From positions 23,676,209 to 23,740,208 of the forward strand of contig NC_056033.1 of assembly GCF_004379255.2 (NCBI RefSeq): 64,000 bases of DNA, read 5' to 3'. The notes below the pieces were generated by a model, which did no database searches, was not told where the DNA came from, and worked only from the letters and a program-made list of their open reading frames with translations. Below are positions 1-10,651 of this stretch, in pieces. The position numbers were made by a program, and so were the translations under genes. This DNA is from Salvia splendens. Its lineage: Eukaryota > Streptophyta > Magnoliopsida > Lamiales > Lamiaceae. Each line of letters begins with the position of its first letter. Position 1 is the first letter of the stretch.

Positions 1-180
1 AAGATACATCAGTAACATTAAACGTAGACGGAAACTAACTATATCGAAGACGAATCTTAGAGCCTACAGCCACCGCGCCCCGCTCTTGTTCCGAAACTCC
101 GCTTCTCTTCTACGGCAGCTCATCGTTGCGTCTCCTTACCCGCCGACGCTGATTCCGGTGAGTCCGACGTAGAGGTAGGT

Positions 181-372
181 TTTGATTTGGGGTTTTTTCA
201 GCATTGGCGCGACGATTGAATCCGCCAACAGCCCCTCCGCCCCGATCGCCTTTGCCAGCTCCCCCACCGCCGCCAGTATCCTCTCCGGCGCCACCCCCAG
301 CTCAGAATTACGATTTGGAAGAAGAAAGGATTGCAGATTTGGAAGATTTCGCGTAATTTGATCGCATGTTTT
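181..372 (-). pseudogene. Possible relic of a GGPP synthase-type prenyltransferase
   Basis: An open minus-strand frame reads PERILAAVGELAKAIGAEGL followed by LADSIVAPMLKK and stops soon after. The PxRxLxxVxELAxAxGxxGL pattern resembles the helix just after the substrate-binding part of plant geranylgeranyl diphosphate synthases and their small subunits, where GLVAGQVVD normally follows; here the glycine-glutamine part is replaced by LADSIV. There is no start, no DDxxD motif and no neighbouring exon that I can recognise, so at best it is a small gene fragment. The match is short and alanine-rich and could be chance. Confidence 0.25.
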
Positions 373-514
373 AATTCAGAAAGTAATTTCCAAAAATACC
401 CTCAGCATATTTTATTTTATTAAAATTAATAATATTTGTTCCATTAAGATGTGTGGCTGAGATTTGTTCTCTAGTTATACCCTTAAAAATAGTTATATCT
501 TGATCACTACCCTA

Positions 515-598
515 TATATATATATATATTCTGATTTATGTGTGTTGTAAATTTGTAATTAGATTTATGTGCAATGTATCACACTAGATTTATATGTG

Positions 599-650
<52 letters not shown>

Positions 651-717
651 TGATTTATGTGTGTTGTAAATTTGTAATTAGATTTATGTGCAATGTATCA
701 CACTAGATTTATATGTG

Positions 718-763
<46 letters not shown>

Positions 764-838
764 TGATTTATGTGTGTTGTAAATTTGTAATTAGATTTAT
801 GTGCAATGTATCACACTATATTTATATATGTGGTGTAT
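515..838. repeat. Three-copy minisatellite headed by (TA)n tracts
   Basis: A unit made of a (TA)n tract followed by about 75 bp (ATTCTGATTTATGTGTGTTG ... TTTATATGTGGTGTA) occurs three times; the second and third TA tracts are near 601-648 and 719-762. The non-TA parts are almost identical, so the copies arose by recent tandem duplication, probably through the TA tracts. The segment just before it (about 430-515) resembles 28990-29060, suggesting the end of a shared small repeat element. Confidence 0.85.
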
Positions 839-1044
839 GTTTGTGATAGGTAAACAATTCATAAAGTAGAAGATTAACAGTAAATATGTGTGCTGTATGT
901 GTGTGATAGATAAACACTTCATAAACAACTCATGAACAGTTCATATACAATTAGCGTTTCTACATTATTCTGATGTGTTGTTCTGTTGTAACAGAATTAT
1001 GTGTGTGGTGATGTAACTGGATTTGTTGTTATGGTGATTTGATA

Positions 1045-1288
1045 TACTCCCTCGGTCCTATAATAAGAGTCACATATTGTCATTTCAGTCCGTCCCACAA
1101 TAAGAGTCACGTTTCACTTTTTACCATAAATAGTTAATATGTCTCACGTTCCACATTCACATTTTATTATAAAACAAATATAAAAAAGTGGGCCCCATAA
1201 TCCACTAACTTTTTTTAACCCACTATTCTTTACATTTAAAACTCGTGCCCACAACAAGAGTGACTCCTATTGTGGGACGGAGAGAGTA
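1045..1288. mobile_element. Stowaway-type MITE with TA target duplication
   Basis: The element runs from CTCCCTCGGTCC at 1047 to GGGACGGAGAGAG at 1286 and is flanked by TA on both sides (1045-1046, 1287-1288). Terminal inverted repeats of the CTCCCTCCGTCCC type and a TA duplication define plant Stowaway (Tc1/mariner-derived) MITEs. It is 240 bp long with no coding capacity. Confidence 0.85.
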
Positions 1289-2060
1289 TATGCTTACTTT
1301 AAAGAATGAAGGGGTGCATTATAAGATGAAGAAATGTGATTGTATGATGACGTGACTAGGGTTCATCTTCTGCCGGAGTTTAGGGTCTCTAACTTCTGGA
1401 AATCAGAGACGGATGGACTTCCGCATTGGAACTAGGGCTCCTCGACGGACCTTGTTTGGCTCTATTTTTAGGCGGATGGTGGCTGGGGTGGGTGGACTTC
1501 CTCTTCCTTGCATATGTGGCTTTCACGTCGACGAGACCGTCGATGGAACGAAAGTATGGGTTCGACTATTACCAACTCATGGCAACCAACACCGTAATCG
1601 GTCGGAATCGGGCTAGTTCTTGGTAGGAATTAGGGTTTCTTGGGAGAGTGATGAGAGATACGTTTGGTTTTTTTGATCAAATGAAAGTGAAGAGTCGATC
1701 TAAAGTGAAGAGATTTTAATGTTTGTTGGAGGATTTTTTATTCACATTCAAATATTAAAAATTGAGTTATTTAATAAAATAAATAGAAAATAATTAAGTG
1801 ACTAATAATCTCAAATTAAGGGTAATCGGGTAAAATTTTTATATGCTAGGGAGTCGATTTTCAAAAAGTGAATTTTCTAGACCAACGTCGTATTTGAGCC
1901 ATATATTTAAGATCAAAATAGTGTTATTAATTTTTTCAACCCATTTTTTATTACATTTCTTAGAACCCGTGCCGGACCAAAGTGTGTCAACTAACGGCGG
2001 ACGGAGGGAGTATTATAAATAAGAGCTTACCTTTTCAAACCATATATTTTAAGTACAAAA
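1289..2060. other. Intergenic stretch with one Stowaway end
   Basis: No supported gene. Two overlapping frames of about 65 codons near 1413-1626 match nothing I recognise. A lone Stowaway-type terminus (GGACGGAGGGAGTA) ends near 2012 without a matching left end, so it is a truncated MITE. Confidence 0.5.
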
Positions 2061-2622
2061 GGTGTAGGTGTGGAACATGTGGTCAATATGGGTTGTGAAG
2101 TAGTAGTATTTTTCATTAATGAGTTTGCAAAGACTTCGTTGGAAGTAAAAGTTATTCGCAGCAAAATAGATTCAAGTGTTTGATGGATGAAGAGTATGAG
2201 GAACGTGTGTATTCATTCCTAAGAGGAGGAGAGGGATGGGATCTAACGCAGGATTTGGATAAAGAAGGTTTGTCTGTCACATGAGAAATTGGAAATAAGG
2301 AATCCCAAATTTCACAAGCTTTATATAGATCGATCTATCTTCACAGGGGTCATTCAAATTTATGTGATCTCACTACATCTGAGAATTCATTAGCCCATTG
2401 CATCCAGTTTCTCATCAAAGCAATAGCAATAACTTGTACCTCATTCAATTCTTTCTACACTTGCTCTCAAGGATGCTGGAATTCAATCTCAATAGTGTAA
2501 CGTTTGTATCCGGGAAATGCGAGTCAATTGATAGTTTCAGTTCAAGCTTGTCCCACAGGTAAGTATTTCGCTTGCCCGGCAGACAAAGACTATGTGAAAA
2601 CCATGTTTAAAGTAAGTCATCA

Positions 2623-4386
2623 TTGACCAAGGGGATGTTGCAAGGTTTAATGAAGAAAATAGCATTGAACGATTGGAATCACAAGGAATGGATCGTCCAA
2701 TTTTGGGCACCCGGAGCCAAACAAGACGAACATGGACCCCTCTTCTACTACACGAGAGAAGAATTTCCAGCAAGAAACTTTGCAATGCTTTGTTGTAAAC
2801 GTGGATACATGGCTTTACCCATACTTAACAATGAAGGCACAGGCAATGGGGAGCTTGTGGGCGTGCTAGAGTTCCTTGGATTTGATTCTTCTGACCATCG
2901 GAGAACTACTGAAGGTACTATCTCTTGCCACTTTTGACTTGTCACTATATAAAAATTGTTGTGAAAACAATTTCCACTTCCACGCAGGAACCAAAACTGG
3001 ATTCTTAGCAAATGAACATTTCAATGTATGCTTTAACACAATTTTAGATGTTACTAACATGTTTGTGTGTCTTTTGATTTAATTTGTGCTATTTGAATCA
3101 GATTGTCACTTGTAGGGAAAAAGCTTCGACACAAATCAGCAATGCCCTTAAAATGATCAAGGACATTCCCTCCCCAACTCCGTATGACACCTAATGATGA
3201 ATGTGTTAGTACAAGTAATACCAATAGGAGCTGGCATTGTCTTCTAACACATTTAGTTCACTGGATACATGTTCAAGCCAGAAAAGGGATGGATGGTTGG
3301 GATGGTATTGTCATCACAAAACAAATCATGTTTTTTTCCAAATTTAAGTGAGTTACACACTATGACATGAGAGATGGACGTGATGTTTGTTTTGCCATTT
3401 GTTTGCAAAGTTCGGACACTGGTGACCTTGTTTGTATTATCGATTTACCAAGGTCCCATGACAGATAAGTATGTTGGGTCCTTCTTGAGCCTTCTATTGC
3501 CTATGATAAAGCATGAATTAAAATCATTTAAGCTAGCATGTGGGAAGGAACTAGGAGAAGAACTGGTGGTTGAAGTTATTGAATTTTCTGATGCAAATAC
3601 ACTTGATTACTCTGAATCAGAGCCTGCATGTGGGTATCCTGTCATATTCAAAAGTGTGAAGTACAATCAAAAGGAGAATCATCACACTGAAAACAAACAA
3701 CAAAACGAGTACCATCACACAGAAGAAGAAGAAGAACGCGCAGAAGAATGCATCGTTGCTGCTTCAGATTCCAATACACTACAAAGAGGGAAGATAAAAA
3801 GATCGCTCAATGTTAGTGCGGAGGCTTCAAATCACATTATGGGAAGAAGCAAAAAGATGTTGCCATAGAGATCGGTGGTGAGTATACCATGGTTCAATCT
3901 TGTCTAAAACTAAATGCATATTATGAGAACTAACTTGTTCTTACAGTTTCAGTATCAACAATAAAGCGTGCAAACAGGAAACGCGGCATTCAAAGGTGGC
4001 CATCCCTTTCCGAAGAAGCAAGTGCTGCGAATTCAGAGCAAGACTTGTTGCCATCAACCAGCAACGTTCATCCATTGGAGAATATGACACAAATAATCAC
4101 AGGAAGCGCAGACAAGGTGATTGTAAAGGTGAAGTATAACGAGGAATTCATAAGATTTGAGTTGTCTGAACCATTATTATTGGCAAAGCTTACTGAAGAA
4201 GTGGCGATGCGTCTAAATCTGGAGATGGCCAGTTTCAAGTTGAAATACGTGGATGAAGAGGGTGATGCGATCTTATTAACCAGAGATTCTGATTTGGATC
4301 TTTGTCCAAAGACTCGAACAGCAACAGGTCAGACACTCATCCGGCTGTTGGTTCGACGATACTTTTTTCCTTCATTTCATTTCTAA
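2623..4386 (+). pseudogene. NIN-like protein (NLP), RWP-RK and PB1 domains, frameshifted and internally deleted
   Basis: NLPs are nitrate-responsive plant transcription factors. The recognisable pieces, in family order, are a GAF-like segment (IVQFWAP ... ARNFAMLCCKRGYMALPIL, 2680-2880), exons 2988-3025 and 3102-3190 that join it in phase, a piece reading FAICLQSSDTGDL (near 3395), the LGEEL segment (SFKLACGKELGEELVVEV, 3525-3580), an RWP-RK part spliced across an intron (HYGKKQKDVAIEIG, then IKRANRKRGIQRWPS near 3965) and a C-terminal PB1 domain (KVIVKVKYNEEFIRFEL to DEEGDAILLTRDSDL, 4115-4295). Large family segments are absent between these pieces. The frame changes from 1 to 2 near 3460 and back near 3833, so no single mRNA can read through. 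The motif is RWPSLS, lacking the RK. It is most likely a decaying NLP copy; assembly indels are the alternative. Confidence 0.75.
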
Positions 4387-4815
4387 ATAAATGCATTTGC
4401 AATTGCTTGAGTTTACTGCCCCTGATGGATTGGTGGCTCTGCAAAGACTTTGTCTTCATCTTGGATTTTGGTGTAAAAGCTTCTTTATTTTGTAATAGGA
4501 ATCAAATTTTACTTTTGTTCATTTATAAATATCATTTTAATTAAGGAGCTGAGGAATGAAATCTTCGAACAGAAACAGTTTCAGCTTTCAACAATAATAC
4601 CCAAGTCATCATCATATAACGCATTCTCCAAAATTCTTAATAAGCGAACTACTCAATTATTTATAAATATATTTATTATTATTTTATTAATTAGTTATAG
4701 TGAGTACAGGGATACTATGTTTTCATTATATTCGATTATATTTCAAAACCTAATACCAGAAATCAAATTTTGAGATGAATTAATTATATCTTTTGGTTTC
4801 GTTTCATTTCATTAG
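4387..4815. other. Intergenic, no gene seen
   Basis: AT-rich sequence between the NLP relic and the MITE. It may include the NLP 3' untranslated region. Short frames here have no recognisable content. Confidence 0.5.
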
Positions 4816-5051
4816 TACTCCCTCGTTCCATAAAAGTGGATGCATTTCTTTTCGGCATGCGATTTAAGAAAAATTATGTTAAGTGAGTTAAGTAAAAAAA
4901 AAATAGTAAATAAAAAAGGTAGAGAGATGAAGAGATATAGTACAATAAGTGAAAAGAAATGTGTTGCCTTATACTTTAAAGGAAAATGACTACTATTATG
5001 GAACGTACCAAAATGACAAATTGACTCTACTACTATGAAACGGATGGAGTA
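4816..5051. mobile_element. Stowaway-type MITE next to the WTF1-like gene
   Basis: CTCCCTCGTTCCATAAAAG at 4818 and CTATGAAACGGATGGAG ending at 5049 are inverted repeats flanked by TA on each side. It lies about 60 bp past the stop codon of the minus-strand gene, so the transcript end of that gene probably falls in or close to the MITE. Confidence 0.85.
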
Positions 5052-5112
5052 ATATACAAGAAGGTAGATAAAATACATGATTTATATGGATTTGTGGGAA
5101 AACTTGATGACA

Positions 5113-6582
5113 CTACCATGGTTCTAAATCACAAGCATTATGATATTGTAGCAATGGAGTTTCCTCAGCACTCCAAAACTCCCCTATCTCTTGATGCCCT
5201 TCACTTTCACCATCATCATCGTCTTCGTCATCGTCATCAGAAGTAAAATCTTCTACTTGGAAGAGATCATCTAATCCATCATCATACTCATCATCATCAT
5301 CCACTTGATTATCCACAGTTAGGATGTAATTTTGATGATAATCAGAGTTGTTGCTCATAACCTCGTTCCTCCGCAACCTCTTTCCTTGTAACACCAGTTT
5401 CATCATCTCATCCTTTATCGCGATTATGTCATTCTTCTCCAGCAGTCTCCCCTTATCACTATAGCCTTCCACCAGAAACACCGAGTCTCTCTGCCCCTTC
5501 AAGCTTATGTAGAACAGCTCCGGGTGCCTTACCAACATCCCTCTCACCCTGTTCGATAGCCCAAACTCCTTCCTAAAATGCGTCAAATGGTCCACCAACG
5601 TCCTCTTCTCCAAAGTCATCGCTAAAACCTCCCTCACCACAGCACAAGCTCTCTTCTCCGCCCTCATTGATTCTCTCGCCAATTCTTCCGGATTGCTAGT
5701 GTATGGGCACACATCCGGGAGCTCCTTAAACTTTATCAAATACTCGTGATGCCACCTCTTGATATTCAGCCCCTTCCGCAGCCTCAGATGTTTGAATTTC
5801 AGTGGCCTGTCAACTATCAGACCACGAGACTTGCTGTCCTCCTCCCGCCATGGCAAAGCTTCGGCCAAACTGGAGTCCCACGAAATAAGCTCAAGAGCGC
5901 GACCGTAAGAAGTGTCCACGACTTTAAACCTATCCGGATGGTCATTGCAGAGACGGGAGCGGAAGTTGACAGGAAGGCCTAGGTCGGGAGCCAAATGCAC
6001 GAGCTTGTGTAACAAAAGGCGGTGATATGGGGAGGCGAGCATTAATAGCTTTTGGAGTTTAGCTGCCAAAGAAATAGCCATAGATTTCTTGAGATCCGAC
6101 TCCTTCTTGGCAAGGGCTGCAGCTGGCGGGGTGAGGCGGACACAGAGCTGAGTGAGAGGGCCAGCAGCATGGAACGGAGTGCGAGGAGTAGGAATGTAGA
6201 AGAGCTCGAAGACAGTGGGATAACGACGAATCATTGGTAGGATGGAGCGGGGATTGGGCAAAGACAAGTAGCCTCGGCATTTGTAGAGAACTTGAATAGG
6301 CATGAAGTGCTCGGGTTTAGAAAGGAGAAGAGTCTTAAGCTTTTGAACGAAACGCATCTTTTTCTGCTTCACCACATGCTTGTCTAGCCTCGGATCACGG
6401 ATTATTTTGTGGGGAGAAGCCGAGCATGAGGTCGAAACAACATGTTTTTCAATGGATCGTCTCCTCGTGCTCACACTAAGTCCAAGTTTAGGCACGAAAT
6501 GGGATCCAAGCGAAGGGGAAGAGGTAGGTGAATCAAGGTGCCACGGAGGAGAGACGGATGGAGCAAATGCTAGAGCTGCCAT
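5113..6582 (-). CDS. PORR-domain organelle RNA-binding protein, WTF1-like (chloroplast intron splicing)
   Basis: A 489-residue, single-exon protein. Residues 1-65 are rich in Ser/Pro/Arg and poor in acids, as in a chloroplast transit peptide. From about residue 65 to 400 lies the plant organelle RNA recognition (PORR) domain: KKMRFVQKLKTLLLSKP, RGYLSLPNPRSILPMIRRYP, NIKRWHHEYLIKFKELPDV and GLSNRVRGMLVRHPELFYIS are typical blocks. The C-terminus (about 420-489) is Asp/Glu rich. The family member WHAT'S THIS FACTOR 1 helps splice group II introns in chloroplasts; the transit peptide and block order favour it over mitochondrial paralogues such as WTF9 or RPD1, but the exact paralogue is inferred. 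The first ATG gives a full-length protein. It is the only host gene in the window that looks intact. Confidence 0.85.
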   Translation of the reverse strand: MAALAFAPSVSPPWHLDSPTSSPSLGSHFVPKLGLSVSTRRRSIEKHVVSTSCSASPHKIIRDPRLDKHVVKQKKMRFVQKLKTLLLSKPEHFMPIQVLYKCRGYLSLPNPRSILPMIRRYPTVFELFYIPTPRTPFHAAGPLTQLCVRLTPPAAALAKKESDLKKSMAISLAAKLQKLLMLASPYHRLLLHKLVHLAPDLGLPVNFRSRLCNDHPDRFKVVDTSYGRALELISWDSSLAEALPWREEDSKSRGLIVDRPLKFKHLRLRKGLNIKRWHHEYLIKFKELPDVCPYTSNPEELARESMRAEKRACAVVREVLAMTLEKRTLVDHLTHFRKEFGLSNRVRGMLVRHPELFYISLKGQRDSVFLVEGYSDKGRLLEKNDIIAIKDEMMKLVLQGKRLRRNEVMSNNSDYHQNYILTVDNQVDDDDEYDDGLDDLFQVEDFTSDDDDEDDDDGESEGHQEIGEFWSAEETPLLQYHNACDLEPW

Positions 6583-7290
6583 TTTCTTGATCAGTTGAGC
6601 ATTTAATCAAACACCTGGGGTGCACTCAGCAAGTTATCAACTTCTAAAGGAAATTGAATTGGAATATGATTACTGGGCGTGAGATAGTAAAATCACACAA
6701 AAATTATAATAAAGTCAGTTCATCGAATTTAATCATCAAAAGTGGCTTCAGACCAGAAATTCGTAGCCACTAAATTCTCTGAATAAATTTATTTTTCAAC
6801 CAGAAAAAAAAAAACAAAACTAACCTGGATGCTGAAGAGGGGTGAGAGGGCGGTGGCAGTGGTGGCCGGGTTCTTCTCTTGGGTAATCCCGGTGACCCTG
6901 TCTATTCACCGTCGTTGATTATCGATTTTGTTTTCTCTGCAACATACAAACCACGCAACTTTTATACGCTCTTCAACTTGTCAAGATTTTCAAGAAGCAG
7001 AGGCCGAATTCTCTCCTCTTTTTGTGTTCAACTCAAATCAGTCCAAAGTATATGTTCTCCCGTTTTCCTCAATTTCAGTCACATTCTTTGCATACCATCG
7101 GTAACTAAATCAAATCGATAACTTGAACAATCCAAATCATAGAATCAAACTTTAAATTCACGAAATCAATTTTAGAATGTACCTGCGGGTTTAATTGGGA
7201 TCTCTCTGGGCGTTTCGGGGGTAAATCGAGGCCGCCTAGTGAGCCGACGAACAGAACAGCGGCGGCAACCGGAGGATTGGGAGTACTAAT
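6583..7290 (-). promoter_or_regulatory. Probable 5' leader exons and promoter side of the WTF1-like gene
   Basis: On the minus strand, CATCCAG followed by GTTAGT (near 6833-6822) and CCGCAG followed by GTACAT (near 7183) look like splice donors at the ends of GC-richer blocks, within otherwise AT-rich sequence. This suggests a 5' untranslated region with one or two introns starting near 7280. No coding sequence of its own is seen here. The exon boundaries need transcript data. Confidence 0.35.
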
Positions 7291-7512
7291 TTTAACTAAA
7301 ATAATTTATTGATATTTAAAAATTTAAATTTTAAATTTAATTTTATAAAATTAAATTTAATATTAAAATAAAAAAATAAAGTGAACGATAACAAATGGAA
7401 GAAGAAGATAATTTTAAAATAATATCAAATTTAGTATATCGAAATAATATCATACTGAAACACTTAAAATGTGAAAAGACAAATTGTTCAAATGCTTAAA
7501 AGGGCATTTTTG
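7291..7512. other. AT-rich spacer before the truncated LTR
   Basis: Sequence dominated by A/T runs with no gene. It borders the broken outer end of the Athila 3' LTR at about 7513. Confidence 0.5.
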
Positions 7513-8719
7513 GAGATAAGTGGAATTTCAGGGATGTGCTTTCACAATTATGGTTATACAAATTACAACTACAACACCCTAGTACAGTTCTTACCTTGAT
7601 AGAACGAGTCACCTAGGTTATGCTCATGCGATGCAAACGTTGATTACGAACACTGGAGTTGTCAATCTTATATATGTAACTCTTAGAAGCTCCTAAGACC
7701 CTTATAAAGTCCTCACTCACAATTAACAGTGTCGTTTTAAATTAAGTGGATCTAACTCGCCAACCTCCTCTCACGATTATGTAGCAAGTTATATTAAATC
7801 AATACCGAATGCGTCACGCAAACGTGAAGTATTATGGAACAACTTAAGGAAGAAACAAAGTAAGAACAAATGAATATTAAATAAAAAAAGGAATTGTATA
7901 AACCAATAAAAGTTACTAACACATCCCTAGAATCCTATGAATTTAGTTACACATGATAGAATAAGTTAAAAACATAGATTGAATGGAAGACAATGAAAAC
8001 ATAGGAACTAAAGCAAATAAAACCCGAAGTTTGAATCATTGTAGCCTTGATGATCTTGAATCATTCTTCAACTCCTTGCACAATGAAGCACTCTAACTTT
8101 TGAATTGTGGAAGTATTTCGCAAAGAGAGGAACTTGTTTTTGATGAAGCTTTGAGGGCTATTTATAGGGGAGAAATCGCCCCTTCTCAAATAAGGAAAAG
8201 AGTTGCCAAATATGGTAAATCTTGGGAAGAAAGTAGGGTAAATCCACTCGCCGCTTTTTTCGGGCGGGCCGTTGCACCTTGGCCAGCGGTCGCCATGAGT
8301 TGATCTGAGGCTTCTAACCTTTGGTTGGCGGTCGCTGCACTTGTTTCAGCGGTCGCCATCCAACATCCCGTAACTCTCTAGACTCTCGGAAGCGGTTGCC
8401 ACGCATTCTCCAGCGGTCGCTGGGCGTGTCTTGATTTCATGCACAACTTTTCCGGAGCGGGCCGCTACTGGCTTAGCGGCCGTTGGGCGCCAGCGGTCGC
8501 TGGCAATGTTGTAGCGGGCCGCTGGACATGCAGAACAACTCCAGATTTCCAACTTCGCGTTTTGACTCTCTTTTTAGGCTCAAATATGCACATTTCTCAC
8601 AAAACTTGTCAAAATACTAAAATAGACAAAATATGCTAATAATGGACATGTAATGCAACTTTGACATTAAAAACGGACCAAAAGATGGCCTTAAAACCGT
8701 GCAAAATCTAAGCGTATCA
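7513..8719 (-). repeat. Athila 3' LTR, outer end truncated
   Basis: It matches 16100-17265 over its length (for example CAGGGATGTGCTTTCACAAT near its left end) and ends AAGCGTATCA at 8719. The first part of the intact LTR (15873 to about 16100) is missing. A TATAAATAG box lies on the minus strand at 8166-8158; the equivalent in the other LTR is mutated to TACAAATAG. GC-rich palindromic motifs cluster at about 8250-8530. Confidence 0.85.
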
Positions 8720-8734
8720 ACTTCCCCAAACTTA
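8720..8734 (-). other. Polypurine tract of the Athila element
   Basis: On the minus strand AAGTTTGGGGAAGT directly precedes the LTR start TGATACGC. An identical arrangement (AAGTTTGGGGGAGT) stands before the plus-strand LTR at 59748, which supports both boundaries. Confidence 0.75.
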
Positions 8735-10369
8735 CATTTTTGTTTGTCCTCGAACAAAACTTAGAAGATACAAGAATAGACGCACATAATGCACAAGGAC
8801 TTGACGTCATAATTGCCTCAAAGTATGTAATAGATAAATCAAGCATGTAGTAACGCAATCAAATCAAGCAAGACTTATTAGTGCACTTTCATTACTAACT
8901 CGTAGAACACCTTGAATTCATAAACTCACATGTGGCAAACTTCCAAAGGTGGGAAGTGTTCTCTCACTCTCAAAGTTATATGGTAATGTGTATAAGCACT
9001 CAAATCATGCATCATGCAAAGTTTACCACAGGTTTGCTCAAAGTCTAATCCATCCTCTACTAGATGTGATCAAACATCAAAAGTCCGAAAGGTCTTTATT
9101 TTTTGTTGTAATGTAGGCTCTTTGGTAGGTAAGGAATATTTGGCTGAAAAGTGACTAAAAATAAAATCCCAAGTAGAGTGAAATAGACTCCACTTTTTCT
9201 TAATAACCCTAGACACTTTTGATAAGTCATTCTTCCTTCAACTCACTTTCCAATCATTTGATTTTTCTTTCTTTCCTTCACAACCTTCTTTCTTTTCTCA
9301 TAGGCTTTCTTTCTAGATCAAGCACACTTTTGAATTTTCTATTTCACATTTTGCACTTTTATAACATTAAGCACACTATTTTTCACTTTCTACAATTCCT
9401 CCTTATTTCTTTTCTCCAATTCCTTTACAAAAGATAAAGTAAAAGCTATACTAACCCATTGATTTGGCTTCGAAATAATAGGCTTAAAAGCTCAAAATTG
9501 GTTCCAAAGGGATAAAGAGATTTAAATTTTTTGAAAAGGGTCAAAATTTTTGGATATAAAAGTAGGTAGAAAAGATGGCCTAACATCCTCCTAAATCAAC
9601 TTAAACACTATGTAAACTTAGTCAGACTAGGAACAGGTTCTAGAAACATATACATGAATGCAGATAAATCACACATGAAAGAAATTAAGGCTCAAATCTC
9701 ACAAGGGTATGAACATGATTCTAGGCGAACAAGCAATTCATAAATTATGCACCTTTTTACCAAACCATCAAATCAAAATGTCAAGCCATACTTAATCAAA
9801 TAAGAAAGAACTTTATATCATAGGCAACTCGGTCTTATGTGTCCCTAAGCATGCGTGTTTCTAAGTTCTTCATGTTAAGTTCATGACAAGGATTCAACTT
9901 CTGGATTTTTCAAAAACAAAACAAAAACAAAAACCTAAGCTCCGGTCCACCACTTCATCCCCCCAAACTTACTTACAACAAAGTGTAAAATAAGTTAGTA
10001 GAGTCGGTAGGGACGTGAGTAAACTAAGAAAGCAATAAAGATACCTTGAAATTTTTCACGTAGAGGTTGGACGGGCGAAAATTCAAAAAAATTGAAAATT
10101 CGCGGATGGGCACTGTGAATGGCCAGCGGTCCACTGCGGAACTGCCAGCGGTCGCTGGGTCCAGAGACTCTTTGTGCTTTCCCAGCGGGCCGCTGCCCAA
10201 GCGCCAGCGGTCGCTGGGAATGGTCCAGTACCTGCGAAAATATTTCAATTCCAAAAACTAAACTAAAAACTACTTCAAAAAGATTTTCAAACATAAGAAA
10301 AAAAATTGTCTCAAAACACAAAAACACTAATGATACAAGTACTCATTTAAAGTCATGAACTTAACTTCT
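8735..10369 (-). other. Long non-coding 3' region of the Athila element
   Basis: No supported gene. This stretch is homologous in reverse to 58270-59733, so it is a family-conserved 3' non-coding region. It has long pyrimidine-rich and purine-rich blocks (9200-9440) and a cluster of AGCGGTCGCT-like palindromes at 10120-10220. Frames of 60-110 codons inside it are by-products of those GC-rich motifs. Confidence 0.6.
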
Positions 10370-10648
10370 TCAGTCTTGAGGAGGAGGAGGGAAACGAGCA
10401 TTAAGGTCGTCGTGGGCGCCAATGAGATAGGGGATGTCGTTACTCATAGTTTGGCGCTCGTTGCGAGCCTCGGCCGCCATCCTTTGGAGCTCGGCAATTT
10501 GTTGACGTTGATGAACATCTTCTAGCCGTTGAGTCTCCCAAAAGGCTTGCTCCGCTGTCCGCCAATCACCTTGTGCCGTCCATCCTTTGCGGTTGAAGGC
10601 ATTCTCTTGTTGCTGCTCCACCCATCTATTGTCCCAAGTGTTGGACAT
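10370..10648 (-). CDS. Small ORF in frame after the ATHILA ORF-1-type gene
   Basis: 92 codons starting MSNTWDNRWVEQQQENAF and ending FPPPPQD, rich in Gln, Arg and Glu, probably helical (QRQQIAELQRMAAEARNERQ). It lies in the same frame as the larger upstream ORF and is separated from it by one TAA and a single codon, so it may be the C-terminal end of a once longer protein cut by a stop mutation. No function is recognised. Confidence 0.4.
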   Translation of the reverse strand: MSNTWDNRWVEQQQENAFNRKGWTAQGDWRTAEQAFWETQRLEDVHQRQQIAELQRMAAEARNERQTMSNDIPYLIGAHDDLNARFPPPPQD

Positions 10649-10651
10649 GTT

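Noticed and set aside
1413..1626. Small genes in two overlapping frames
   Set aside because: No recognisable content, no splice or start support, and overlapping frames compete.
8346..8639. Short frames in the LTR repeated at 16914-17189 as conserved genes
   Set aside because: They recur only because the two LTRs are copies; their codons are the GC-rich palindromes.
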